NCBI GenBank assembly: GCA_938046755.1
Contig: CALIXC010000217.1
Span: 1 to 40,861, forward strand
DNA length: 40,861 bases
Reading direction: 5' to 3'
Source: an uncultured Lautropia sp.
GTDB lineage: Bacteria > Pseudomonadota > Gammaproteobacteria > Burkholderiales > Burkholderiaceae_E
Below the pieces are notes generated by a model. That model saw nothing but the letters and a program-made list of their open reading frames with translations. It ran no database searches and was not told the DNA's origin. The translations under genes and the position numbers were made by a program. Shown piece by piece: positions 1 through 9,524 of this stretch (position 1 is its first letter; each line of letters opens with the position of its first letter).

Positions 1-1
1 G

Positions 2-540
2 GGCCTTCAAAAGGCGACCTATACGCTGACTATCTTGGCGGTAGTGGCTCTTCTCATCACCACCGGCATCGGCTATATCATGGCCGGGAAGGCGATTGTT
101 CCCCTGCGGGAAGCTTACGAAAAACAGCGTCAGTTCGCCGCGGATGCTTCTCATGAGCTGCGGACGCCTCTCTCGGTGGTGTTGGCCTCGGCGGAAATTT
201 TAGAGAGTGATCCTTCCATCACCTCACCTTTCCTGAAACAGGTCATCGGCGATGTGCATGATGAAGTGACCAAGATGACGAAACTGGTCAGCGATCTTTT
301 GGTGGTGGCCCGAAGCGACAATGAGGCCTTAAAGCTTAAGCTCACGAAGGTGGATCTGGCGGCGGCGGTGGATCAGACGATACGCCTCATGCAGCCTTTG
401 GCGGAAAAGAAGCGGCTGACGCTGCGGCGGGAAGGTGCCGCCGCGCTGACAGCGAAAGTGGATGAGCAGAAAATCAAACAGCTCATGCTCATTCTGGTGG
501 ACAACGCAGTGAAATATACGCCGGAAGGCGGTTCCGTCAC
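2..540 (+). CDS. Sensor histidine kinase fragment (open at window start, cut at the N-box)
   Basis: The reading frame is open from base 2. It encodes a membrane helix (about bases 20-100), then a HisKA dimerisation domain with the H-box ASHELRTPLS (bases ~150-180), and the start of an HATPase_c domain with the N-box LVDNAVKYTPEGG (bases ~498-535). Known family members autophosphorylate the H-box His and pass the phosphate to a response regulator. The later ATP-binding motifs (DxGxG, G2) are absent because the frame runs directly into FimV sequence, so this piece cannot be a working kinase. A hand count gives about 57% GC over bases 61-540, lower than the ~65% of the following genes, and codon use is less G/C-biased. 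The kinase looks more like one from a Firmicute (Negativicutes type) than from the host; that taxonomic guess is an inference. Confidence 0.75.
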
Positions 541-556
541 GGTGGGGCAGGGCGAG
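530..556 (+). other. Chimeric junction between kinase and FimV sequence
   Basis: Kinase homology stops just after the N-box (…PEGGSVTV), and FimV LysM homology starts at once (GQGETLGMIAARVRPAS). The frame is uninterrupted across the join, and GC content changes here. Neither family is known to carry the other's domain at this position. The short stretch coding for SVTV could be matched by both parents, as microhomology at an assembly or recombination breakpoint. The exact base cannot be fixed by eye. Confidence 0.7.
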
Positions 557-2779
557 ACGCTGGGCATGATTGCTGCCCGCGTGCGTCCGGCCAGCGCCAC
601 GCTGGATCAGACCATCGTGGCCATCTACCGCAACAACCCGACGGCCTTCATCCAGAACAACCCCAACCTGATCCGTCAGGGTCGCACGCTGAACATCCCG
701 TCCGAGGGTGAGATCGCCGCGATCGACAGCACCGAGGCCGGTCGCCAGCTGCGCATGGCTGCGCGTGACTTCCGTTCCTACAAGGAGCGCATGGCCGGTG
801 CCACGCCTGAAGTGGCTTCGGGCAACGGCAGCAGTACCGCCAGCGGTGCCATCAGCGCGAAGGTCGATGACGAGCGCAGTCGCCAGGCCGGCAGCGAGGA
901 TCGTCTGGAGCTGAGCCGTTCCGAAGGTGGCAAGGATGCGCAGGGCAGCGCCGTCGGTGCTCGTGACGCCGAGGCACAGGTGGCCCGCGAGGCCGCGCTC
1001 AAGGAAGCCAACAGCCGCATCGCCGAGCTGGAGAAGAACGTTGGCGCCTTGAAGAGCATGCTGGAGTTGAAGGACAAGTCGCTGGCTGACCTGCAGGCTC
1101 AGCTGGACAAGGCGCGTGCCGCCGGTGCCCAGGTCAGTGGTACGGTGACGGCTGCTGCCACCGCGGCTGCCGACAAGGCTCGCGAGGCTGCCGGCAAGGT
1201 AGCTGACAAGGCTGCTGCCGACAAGGCCGCCGCCGAGAAAGCTGCCCAGACCAAGGCTGCGGCTGACAAGCTGGCTGCCGATGCCAAGGCCGCAGCTGAC
1301 AAGGTGGCTGCCGAGAAGGCTGCCGCCGAGAAAGCGGCTGCTGAAAAGGCTGCTGCAGAGAAAGCGGCTGCCGATAAGGCTGCGGCTGACAAGGCTGCCG
1401 CGGACAAGGCTGCCGCGGACAAGGCTGCTGCCGAGAAGACCGCCGCCGAGCAGGCACAGTCCAAACCCGCCGAAGGTGCGGACAAAGCCGCTGTCGAGCG
1501 GGCTGCTGCCGATGCCAAGGCCGAGGTCGAGCGCGTGACCAACGGCGATGCCGACAAGTCCAAGGAAATGCCCAAGCCCGCTCCGGTCAACGAAGGCGAG
1601 GAGCAGGGCGGTCTGATCGAGGGCCTGTCGCAGAACTCCCTGCTGCTGCCGGGTCTGGGCGTGGCCGCTCTGGCCGCTGGTCTGGGCTTCTGGATGCTGC
1701 GCCGCCGCCGCCGCGAGGATGACGGCTTCTCCGATAGCATCAGCGCCGACGAATTCAGCGCCAACTCGCTGTTTGGCACCACCGGTGGCCAGAGCGTGGA
1801 CACGATGACCGGCGCCAGCACGCAGATCACCACGATCAGCGAGAGCACGCCGACCGAGGTCGACCCGATCGCCGAGGCCGAGGTCTACATCGCCTACGGT
1901 CGCGAGACCCAGGCCGAGGAGATCCTGCGCGAGGCGCTGAAGCGCCAGCCCGAGCGTCAGGCCATCCGCCTGAAGCTGCTGGAGATCTACTCGGGTCGCA
2001 AGGACACGGTGGCCTTTGGCCAGATGGCGCGCGAGATGCACGACATGACCGGCGGCCTGAACGAGGAATGGTCGAAGGTGGTACAGATGGGTGCCGCCCT
2101 GGATCCGGACAATGCGCTGTATGGTGATGGCACGGCCGATCTGGCGGCACCGTCGCCGGTGGCTTCGCCGGCTGCCGATGTTGCCGGTGCAGCTGCAGCA
2201 GGTGCGGCCGCGGTTGCCGCCGGCGTGGCTGGTGTGGCCGCCACTGCCGAGTCCCAGCATGTTGAACCGGAAGTTCCGGCGGTGTCGTCGCCTTCGCTGG
2301 ATGAAGGCCTGGCCTTCGATGGCGGCTACAACAAGCCCGCTGCCGAGGCTGAAGCGAAGCCGGTGCAGACCTTCCAGTCGACCCGTTCCGGCCCGCTGTC
2401 GGCCATGCCGGGTGTCGAGCTGCCCTCGCTGGATCTGGATGCGCCGCTGGACCTGGATGAGGGTCCGAGCACCGTCACCGACCTGAACATCGACACGACC
2501 ATCACTGAATCGCTGGACATGGGTCATGCCTCGGACAGCGAGGGCGATGGCTTGGGCGCCATTGGCCTGGATCTGTCGCCGTCGACGATCTCCGGCCCGA
2601 TCACGATGAGTGGTGCGGCCTCCAGCCAGTGGCAGGAAATGGCCTCGAAGCTGGATCTGGCCTCGGCCTATGTCGAGATCGGCGACAAGGAAGGTGCCCG
2701 CGAACTACTGGAGGAAGTGATCAACGGCGGTGACGCCGCTCAGCAGCAGCGTGCCCGTGAACTGCTCGCCGAGCTCTGA
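541..2779 (+). CDS. fimV: FimV/HubP-family polar peptidoglycan-binding protein (N-terminus missing)
   Basis: FimV proteins are inner-membrane proteins with a periplasmic LysM domain and a cytoplasmic TPR region; they support type IV pilus assembly, twitching and polar organisation. The order here is: LysM (GETLGMIAARVRP… to LNIPSE, bases ~547-705), a coiled-coil segment (bases ~960-1130), an Ala/Lys/Asp/Glu-rich spacer, a membrane helix followed by an Arg-rich stop (LLLPGLGVAALAAGLGFW, then RRRRR, bases ~1636-1725), a TPR-like segment (bases ~1855-2090), an acidic/Ala-rich linker, and the conserved FimV C-terminal motif (LDLASAYVEIGDKEGAREL, bases ~2650-2710). The signal peptide and start codon expected before LysM are replaced by kinase sequence. 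Position directly upstream of truA is the usual Burkholderiales context. Confidence 0.85.
1185..1515 (+). repeat. Low-complexity Ala-Lys/Asp/Glu repeat in fimV
   Basis: Tandem 12-base units of the form GCTGCCGACAAG / GCTGCCGAGAAG encode repeated AADK and AAEK tetrapeptides (KAAADKAAAEKAA…). Neighbouring units differ by one or two bases, so slippage could change copy number. The encoded segment is predicted to be a long charged helix or extended spacer in the periplasmic part of FimV. Confidence 0.85.
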
Positions 2780-2800
2780 TCGCCGACCATCGGCTCGATA

Positions 2801-2826
2801 GCTTCCCCCGCATGGCGGGGGCTTTG
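2801..2826 (+). terminator. Hairpin after fimV
   Basis: CCCCCGC (2805-2811) pairs with GCGGGGG (2815-2821) across a three-base ATG loop. A short CTTT follows, so it is a plausible intrinsic terminator with a weak T tract. It lies 25 bases after the fimV stop. Confidence 0.55.
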
Positions 2827-2937
2827 CTGCCACCCTCGTCCTTCGGGATGATGGTGGCAGTTTCGTTCTGGGAGCCCGGAAACGGGGTGTCAGCGGGTTC
2901 GGGCAGAATACCGGACGGATACACCTCGGGAGTGGCG

Positions 2938-3858
2938 ATGGATAACGATCTGACAGGCGACGGACAGGCAGAGGACAGGCCGGTGGATGACGGGCTGCAG
3001 GCGGATGCAGGAACGCAGGCAGCCGATGGTCAGACGGACGACGTGCTGCGTCATCGCTGGGTTTGCGGGGTCTCCTACGATGGTCGGGATTTCTGCGGCT
3101 GGCAGAAACAGCCTCCTGTGCCTGGCCTGGCGCCGTCGGTTCAGACCACGGTGGAGGCTGCGCTGTCGGCCGTGGCGGGGCAGGCCATCGATGTGCGCTG
3201 TGCAGGACGTACCGATGCGGGGGTGCATGCACTGGAGCAGGTCATCGAGTTTTCCACCACGGCGCAACGGCCGCCCACGGCCTGGGTACGGGGCGCCAAT
3301 GCCCATCTGCCGGATACGGTGGCGGTGCGCTGGGCCACGCCGCTGGCGCCGGATGCCGATTTCGACGCCCGTTTCTCGGCCCGGGAACGCACCTACTGGT
3401 ATGTGCTCATCGACAGTCCCGTGGCGCCGCCACTGTGGCAGGGGCGCGCCGGCTGGACGCACCGGCCGCTGGACGTGGTGCGGATGCAGAAAGCGGCCCG
3501 GTCGGTGCTGGGCACGCATGATTTCAGTAGCTTTCGGGCCTCGGAATGCCAGGCGGCCACGCCGGTGCGCACGCTGACGGAATGGACGGTGGAGCGCCAT
3601 GGCGCCTTCGTGATGATGCGGCTGACGGCCAACGCCTTTCTGCATCACATGGTGCGCAACCTAGTGGGGTCGCTGGTGTATGTGGGGGATGGGCGGCGCC
3701 CGGTGTCATGGCTGGCCGAGGTGCTGGCGGCGCGGTCACGTTCGGCTGCGGCACCGACGTTCGCGGCAGGGGGGCTGTATCTGGTATCGGTGCGCTATGA
3801 CGAGGCCTGGGGGCTGCCCTGCACGGTCCGTCCGCTGTCGATGGCGGAGCTGGTGTGA
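2938..3858 (+). CDS. truA: tRNA pseudouridine(38-40) synthase TruA
   Basis: TruA isomerises uridines 38-40 in the anticodon arm of many tRNAs. The protein has the family core: the start of the fold (CGVSYDGRDFCGWQKQP), the catalytic loop CAGRTDAGVHALEQV with the nucleophilic Asp at about residue 93, and the later MRLTANAFLHHMVRNLVG segment. I chose ATG 2938, preceded by GGGAG about 5 bases upstream. The open frame extends back to 2812, but that part overlaps the fimV hairpin and does not look like protein. Even so the product is 306 residues against about 265-270 for most TruA proteins, because about 40 acidic, polar residues precede the fold. It sits between fimV and trpF, as in many Burkholderiales. 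Confidence 0.93.
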   Translation: MDNDLTGDGQAEDRPVDDGLQADAGTQAADGQTDDVLRHRWVCGVSYDGRDFCGWQKQPPVPGLAPSVQTTVEAALSAVAGQAIDVRCAGRTDAGVHALEQVIEFSTTAQRPPTAWVRGANAHLPDTVAVRWATPLAPDADFDARFSARERTYWYVLIDSPVAPPLWQGRAGWTHRPLDVVRMQKAARSVLGTHDFSSFRASECQAATPVRTLTEWTVERHGAFVMMRLTANAFLHHMVRNLVGSLVYVGDGRRPVSWLAEVLAARSRSAAAPTFAAGGLYLVSVRYDEAWGLPCTVRPLSMAELV

Positions 3859-4024
3859 TGGTCTCTTAGGGTTGTGATGGGTGGGAGACGACTTCGTTGA
3901 GAAGCGTCCCGGGCCGCTTTGGGCTGTGTCGAGCGGGGGCCTGGGTGAAGAAGGCTTCGTTGGGGGCTTCCTACCAGATTCCGCAACGCATCCTGATAGG
4001 GTGAACCTTCGTTTTGGCTGGGCC

Positions 4025-4030
4025 TATACT
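4025..4030 (+). promoter_or_regulatory. Possible -10 element ahead of trpF
   Basis: TATACT lies about 30 bases upstream of the trpF start, at the end of a 201-base gap after truA. No good -35 hexamer sits 16-18 bases upstream, so this is a weak prediction. I saw no trp leader peptide in the gap. Confidence 0.3.
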
Positions 4031-4059
4031 TTCCCGTATCGGCGAAGTGGGAGTGATGG

Positions 4060-4800
4060 ATGGAAGTGCTGCGCACGCGGGTGAAGTTCTGTGGGCTGGT
4101 GCGTCCGCAGGACGTGGATACGGCGGTGGCGCTGGGGGTGGATGCCGTCGGGTTCGTCTTCTATCCGAAAAGTGCACGCTGTGTGACGCTGGATGAAGGG
4201 GCAGTGCTGCGGCGGCGCCTGCCATCGTGGGTGCGGGCGGTGGGGCTTTTCGTGAACGAGCCGCTGAATGCCATGCTGGAGGGCGTGCGCCGGGTAGGGT
4301 TGGACGTGGTTCAGGCTCACGGAGACGAGACGCCGCAGGCGCTGGCCGGACTGGGCGAGCAGGGTGTCCGTTACTGGAAGGCGCTACGCATTGGCGGGCA
4401 GGTGGCGGATGAACAGCGGGCCGCGTGGCTTCAGGCAGGGCGGGCGCCGGCGGATGCGCAGGCGCTAGGCACGGCACTGGGTCTGTTCGGGCAGGCGGAG
4501 TGCTGTCTGCTGGACAGCGCCGGTCCGGGCTTTGGCGGTACCGGACATGCGTTCGACTGGTCGCTGCTGGAGGATCGCCCGCACGCCGGGTCGTCCCGTG
4601 CTGATCTCCCGCGCTTGGTGCTGGCCGGTGGGTTGCGGCCCGAGACGGTGGGCGAGGCGATCCGTCAGGTGGCGCCTTTTGCGGTGGATGTGTCCAGCGG
4701 GATTCAGGGGGGCGATCCAAGGCAGAAAGACACGGTTAGAATGGAGCGTTTCATGACAGCCGTGCTGCAGGCCGATGCGGATCGGGCACGAACTGATTGA
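4060..4800 (+). CDS. trpF: Phosphoribosylanthranilate isomerase
   Basis: TrpF catalyses the Amadori rearrangement of N-(5-phosphoribosyl)anthranilate to CdRP in tryptophan synthesis. The (beta/alpha)8 protein begins with RTRVKFCGLVRPQD, which carries the catalytic Cys of the KxCG motif, and has AVGFVFYPKSAR, then LLDSAGPGFGGTG with the conserved Asp, and VDVSSGIQGGDPRQKD near the end for phosphate binding. At 246 residues it is somewhat longer than the usual 200-230. Start ATG 4060 lies after a GGGAGTG run. trpB follows after a 27-base gap and then trpA, so these form a trpFBA unit; the other trp genes are not in this window. Confidence 0.95.
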   Translation: MEVLRTRVKFCGLVRPQDVDTAVALGVDAVGFVFYPKSARCVTLDEGAVLRRRLPSWVRAVGLFVNEPLNAMLEGVRRVGLDVVQAHGDETPQALAGLGEQGVRYWKALRIGGQVADEQRAAWLQAGRAPADAQALGTALGLFGQAECCLLDSAGPGFGGTGHAFDWSLLEDRPHAGSSRADLPRLVLAGGLRPETVGEAIRQVAPFAVDVSSGIQGGDPRQKDTVRMERFMTAVLQADADRARTD

Positions 4801-4827
4801 ATATGGTTTTCTCTATCGGATGGTGTG

Positions 4828-6036
4828 ATGACGACTGATGCCTATGATTTTCCAGATGCAGCCGGGCATTTTGGCCCTTATGGCGGCCTGTTCGTCTCCG
4901 AGACGCTGATCGGTGCGCTCACCGAGCTGCGCGAGGCCTACGAGCGTTACCGTGACGACCCGGACTTTCAGGCCGAGTTCCGCGACGAGCTGGAGCACTT
5001 CGTGGGGCGGCCCAGTCCGGTCTATCACGCGCGGCGCTGGTCGCAGATGCTGGGTGGGGCACAGATCTACTTCAAGCGTGAAGATCTCAACCATACCGGG
5101 GCCCACAAGATCAACAACGCCATTGGCCAGGCGCTCTTGGCCCGGCGCATGGGCAAGAAGCGCATCATCGCCGAGACGGGTGCAGGCCAGCACGGGGTGG
5201 CCACGGCCACGGTGGCAGCGCGCTACGGGCTGGAATGCACGGTGTACATGGGCTCGATCGATGCTGCGCGCCAGCGGCAGAACATCTACCGGATGAACCT
5301 GCTGGGTGCGAAGGTGGTCGAGGTGGAGTCGGGCTCGAAAACGCTGAAGGATGCGCTCAACGAGGCGATGCGGGTGTGGGTGACGAACGTCGACGACACC
5401 TTCTACATCATCGGCACGGTGGCCGGTCCGCATCCGTACCCGATGCTGGTGCGCGATTTCCAGGCCATCATCGGCCAGGAGTGCCGGGTGCAGATGCCGG
5501 CCTATGCCGGGCGGCAGCCGGATGTGGTGATCGCCGCCGTGGGTGGGGGGTCCAACGCCATCGGCATCTTCCATCCGTATATCCCCGACGCTGCCGTGAA
5601 ACTGGTGGGCGTGGAGGCGGCCGGAGACGGCATCGAGACCGGCCGACATGCGGCCTCGCTGCGGTGCGGTGTGCCGGGCGTGCTGCACGGCAACCGCACC
5701 TACGTGCTGCAGGACGCCGACGGCCAGGTCATCGAGACGCATTCGGTGTCGGCCGGGCTGGACTATCCGGGTGTGGGACCCGAACATGCCTGGCTGAAGG
5801 ATTCCGGGCGTGCCGAGTACGTGCCCATCGACGATGCCCAGGCGCTGGCGGCCTTCCACGAATGCTGCCGCATCGAGGGCATCATCCCGGCGCTGGAATC
5901 CAGCCATGCGCTGGCCGAGGCGGTGCGGCGTGCACCCACCATGGGCAAGGACGAGATCATCCTGGTCTGCCTGTCAGGTCGGGGCGACAAGGACATGCAC
6001 ACCGTGGCCCAGCACGCCGGCCAGAGCTGGGCCTGA
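4828..6036 (+). CDS. trpB: Tryptophan synthase beta chain
   Basis: TrpB is the PLP enzyme that condenses indole with serine to give tryptophan, working in an alpha2-beta2 complex with TrpA. The PLP lysine is in HTGAHKINNA (Lys94), the phosphate-binding loop is GGGSNAIG, and AETGAGQHGVATAT is the conserved COMM-domain entry. Length of 402 residues is typical. GTG 4825 and ATG 4828 are both in frame; ATG is preferred. It is followed by trpA after 90 bases, which matches the functional pairing. Confidence 0.97.
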   Translation: MTTDAYDFPDAAGHFGPYGGLFVSETLIGALTELREAYERYRDDPDFQAEFRDELEHFVGRPSPVYHARRWSQMLGGAQIYFKREDLNHTGAHKINNAIGQALLARRMGKKRIIAETGAGQHGVATATVAARYGLECTVYMGSIDAARQRQNIYRMNLLGAKVVEVESGSKTLKDALNEAMRVWVTNVDDTFYIIGTVAGPHPYPMLVRDFQAIIGQECRVQMPAYAGRQPDVVIAAVGGGSNAIGIFHPYIPDAAVKLVGVEAAGDGIETGRHAASLRCGVPGVLHGNRTYVLQDADGQVIETHSVSAGLDYPGVGPEHAWLKDSGRAEYVPIDDAQALAAFHECCRIEGIIPALESSHALAEAVRRAPTMGKDEIILVCLSGRGDKDMHTVAQHAGQSWA

Positions 6037-6126
6037 GGGGCATGCTCGGAGGCGTCTTCTGTCGTGAAAGAGGGTGTTTCCCGGGCGCCTTTTCCTTTCA
6101 TCCGCACGCATATCGTTCGATCTGGA

Positions 6127-6993
6127 ATGAATACACCTGATACGAAGGCAGCCCCGACGGGGCAGGCCGGTTCGCCGCGGATCGCGGCGGTCTTTGCCGA
6201 GAAGGCGCGGCAGGGCCGCGCCGCGCTGATTCCCTATGTCACGGCCGGTTTTCCCGAGCCCGGGCAGTCGCTGGCAGTGTTGCGCGCGCTGGTGGCGGGC
6301 GGTGCCGACATCATCGAGCTGGGTGTGCCGTTCTCCGACCCGGCCGCCGACGGTCCCACCATCCAGCGAGCCAACGACCGGGCGCTGGCCGCCGGCATGA
6401 GCCTGACCAAGGTTCTGGCGCTGGTGGCCGAGTTCCGTCGCGAGAACGCCACGACCCCGATCGTGCTGATGGGTTACTGCAATCCCATTGAGGCGATGGG
6501 CATTGCGGCCTTTGCCGAAGCGGCATCGAAGGCTGGTGTGGACGGCGTGCTGGTGGTGGACTGCCCGCCCGAGGAGGCTCGCGACTATGCAGCCGCCTTG
6601 CGCCGCCACGCCATCGACCTCATCTACCTGCTGGCGCCCACGTCCGGGCTGGATCGTCGCCAGAAGGTGGCAGCGGTGGCCAGTGGCTACGTTTACTATG
6701 TGTCGCTCAAGGGCGTCACCGGTGCAGGCAATCTCGACACCGATGCCGTGGCACGTGCGCTGCCGGCTATTCGCCAGGCGGTGCCACTGCCGGTGGGTGT
6801 GGGCTTCGGCATCAAGGATGCGGCCACGGCCGCCAGCGTGGCCGGGTTCGCTGATGCCGTCATTATCGGCAGCCGCCTGATCGAGGTGCTGGAAGCCGGC
6901 GATCCCGCCGGTGCACCGGCACGCGCCCAGGCTTGGCTGTCCGAGGTACGCAGCGCTATCGACGCCAACCCCAAACGGGGGGCTTCGGCCTGA
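6127..6993 (+). CDS. trpA: Tryptophan synthase alpha chain
   Basis: TrpA cleaves indole-3-glycerol phosphate and channels indole to TrpB. The protein has the family core RIAAVFAEKARQGRAALIPYV, the catalytic Glu64 and Asp75 in ELGVPFSDPAADGPTIQ, and the phosphate-binding region near VGFGIKDAATAA and VIIGSRLIE. ATG 6127 gives 288 residues. The frame is open from 6064, but the added residues (KEGVSRAPFPFIRTHIV) are not family-like. About 18 non-conserved residues precede the fold. Confidence 0.95.
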   Translation: MNTPDTKAAPTGQAGSPRIAAVFAEKARQGRAALIPYVTAGFPEPGQSLAVLRALVAGGADIIELGVPFSDPAADGPTIQRANDRALAAGMSLTKVLALVAEFRRENATTPIVLMGYCNPIEAMGIAAFAEAASKAGVDGVLVVDCPPEEARDYAAALRRHAIDLIYLLAPTSGLDRRQKVAAVASGYVYYVSLKGVTGAGNLDTDAVARALPAIRQAVPLPVGVGFGIKDAATAASVAGFADAVIIGSRLIEVLEAGDPAGAPARAQAWLSEVRSAIDANPKRGASA

Positions 6994-7087
6994 CCCTGGC
7001 CTATTCGTCGATTGGCCGGGACGCGTCGTCGCGTGCAGTCCGGCCCGTCCCAAACTCCTGATTCCTCATTCAGAAGGAACCCGATCC

Positions 7088-8020
<933 letters not shown>

Positions 8021-8045
8021 TCTGCTCCAGTCGCCATCCATCCGG

Positions 8046-8095
8046 TCCCGCCCGGCTCACCTGGTCCTGCCCAGGTTCCGTCGAGCGGGATTTTT
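8046..8095 (+). terminator. Candidate intrinsic terminator between accD and folC
   Basis: An outer stem TCCCGC (8046-8051) / GCGGGA (8085-8090) is followed directly by TTTTT (8091-8095). It encloses an inner hairpin ACCTGG (8059-8064) / CCAGGT (8071-8076). The branched layout makes it less certain than a simple hairpin. Confidence 0.45.
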
Positions 8096-8192
8096 CAATG
8101 TTGTACCGCTGTCGGGCGGCTTTCCGGCTTTTCCAATGCGCCACCGGGCCGGTTTCCTGGCCTTTCATCCTTTTCTTGCGGGACATGCATCA

Positions 8193-9524
8193 ATGTCAGC
8201 CTTTACGCTGCCGACCACGCTGGATGGTTGGCTGACGCTTCTGGAAACGCGACACGCCAAGCCCATCGACCTGGGGCTGGAGCGCGTCGGCGAGGTCTAT
8301 CGTCGGCTGGGCATCCAGCTGCCGGGCGTGAAGTTCATGGTGGCCGGCACCAACGGCAAGGGTTCCACCTGCGCCATGCTGGATGCCATCCTGCGCGCGG
8401 CCGGCTACCGGGTGGGCCTGCACACCTCGCCGCACCTGCTGCGCTTCAACGAGCGCATCCGCATCGACGGCGAGGAGCTCTCTGACGAGGCGCTGCTGCC
8501 GCTCTTCGAGCAGGTGGAGCTGGCGCGCGGCGACGTGTCGCTGTCGTACTTCGAGTTCACCACGCTGGTGATGCTGCTGGCCTTCTCGCGCGAGCCGCTG
8601 GATGCGGTGGTGATGGAGATCGGTCTGGGCGGGCGGCTTGATGCCGTCAACATCGTGGATGCAGACTGCGCCATCGTCACCAGCGTGGCCATCGACCATG
8701 CGCAGTGGCTGGGCAACGATCGCGAGTCCATCGCGCTGGAGAAGGCACACATCTTCCGGCCGGACAGACCCGCCATCTGCAGCGACCCGCAACCGCCGCA
8801 GAGCTTGGTGCGCCATGCCGAGGAGATCGGCGCCGACCTGTGGCTGCTGGGGCGTGACTACAACTATGCAGGCGACCGGCAGCAGTGGGCCTGGACGGGG
8901 CGGGGCACGCGGCGCAGCGGTCTGGCCTATCCGGCCCTGCGCGGCATGAACCAGCTGCTCAACGCTTCTGGCGTGCTGGCTGCACTGCAGGCTGTGCGTG
9001 GCCAGCTGCCGGTCAGTGCCCAGGACATCCGCCGCGGCCTGTCGCTGGTCGAGATGCCGGGACGCTTCCAGGTGTTGCCGGGGCAGCCCACCATCATCCT
9101 GGACGTGGGGCATAACCCCCATGCCGCCGGCCATCTGGTGGCCAATCTGGGCAACATGGCCTATCACCCGGCCACCTACGCAGTCTTCGGCATGCTGTCC
9201 GACAAGGACATCGACGGCGTCATCGCCCATCTGGCAAATCACGTGGACCACTGGATCTGCTGCGATCTGCCCGGGCCGCGCGGCACCACCGCCCGGATGC
9301 TGGCCGATCACCTACACATGGCCGGCATCGACGATCTGGTCGATCGCAGGAAGGGCATCGACCGCAGTGTGGTGTGTTCCACCACACCCGACGAGGGGCT
9401 TCGTCTGGCACGCAGGCAGGCGGGGCCGGATGATAGAATCATTGTCTTTGGCTCGTTTCTCACGGTGGCGCTTGCCATGCCCGCTGTGCGCGAGGATCTG
9501 TCCGCCACGCCCCCCTCGAATTGA
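8193..9524 (+). CDS. folC: Bifunctional folylpolyglutamate / dihydrofolate synthase
   Basis: FolC adds glutamate to dihydropteroate and extends the glutamate tail of folates, using ATP. The protein shows the Mur-ligase-type P-loop VAGTNGKGSTCAM, then HTSPHLLRFNERIRIDGEE, the metal/ATP-binding segment EIGLGGRLDAVNIVD, and the C-terminal-domain motif ILDVGHNPHAA. ATG 8193 gives 443 residues with the typical N-terminus (TTLDGWLTLLETRHAKPIDLG). The frame is open from 7893, but that upstream part overlaps accD out of frame and is not real. The stop TGA shares its last base with the ATG of the SPOR-domain gene, indicating translational coupling. Confidence 0.95.
   Translation: MSAFTLPTTLDGWLTLLETRHAKPIDLGLERVGEVYRRLGIQLPGVKFMVAGTNGKGSTCAMLDAILRAAGYRVGLHTSPHLLRFNERIRIDGEELSDEALLPLFEQVELARGDVSLSYFEFTTLVMLLAFSREPLDAVVMEIGLGGRLDAVNIVDADCAIVTSVAIDHAQWLGNDRESIALEKAHIFRPDRPAICSDPQPPQSLVRHAEEIGADLWLLGRDYNYAGDRQQWAWTGRGTRRSGLAYPALRGMNQLLNASGVLAALQAVRGQLPVSAQDIRRGLSLVEMPGRFQVLPGQPTIILDVGHNPHAAGHLVANLGNMAYHPATYAVFGMLSDKDIDGVIAHLANHVDHWICCDLPGPRGTTARMLADHLHMAGIDDLVDRRKGIDRSVVCSTTPDEGLRLARRQAGPDDRIIVFGSFLTVALAMPAVREDLSATPPSN

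Noticed and set aside
1185..1515. Regular short repeats that could suggest a CRISPR array or minisatellite RNA
   Set aside because: The units are 12 bases with no spacers and encode in-frame AADK/AAEK; they are part of fimV.
329..2527. 732-residue open frame on the minus strand opposite fimV
   Set aside because: It mirrors the repetitive high-GC fimV sequence, has no recognisable domain, and its composition is driven by complementary GC3 codons.
35..2779. A genuine single kinase-FimV signalling protein
   Set aside because: The kinase part lacks the rest of its ATP-binding motifs and the FimV part lacks its signal peptide; the composition changes at the join.
3859..4059. Possible trp attenuator or leader peptide before trpF
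   Set aside because: No short frame with clustered Trp codons next to alternative hairpins is visible.
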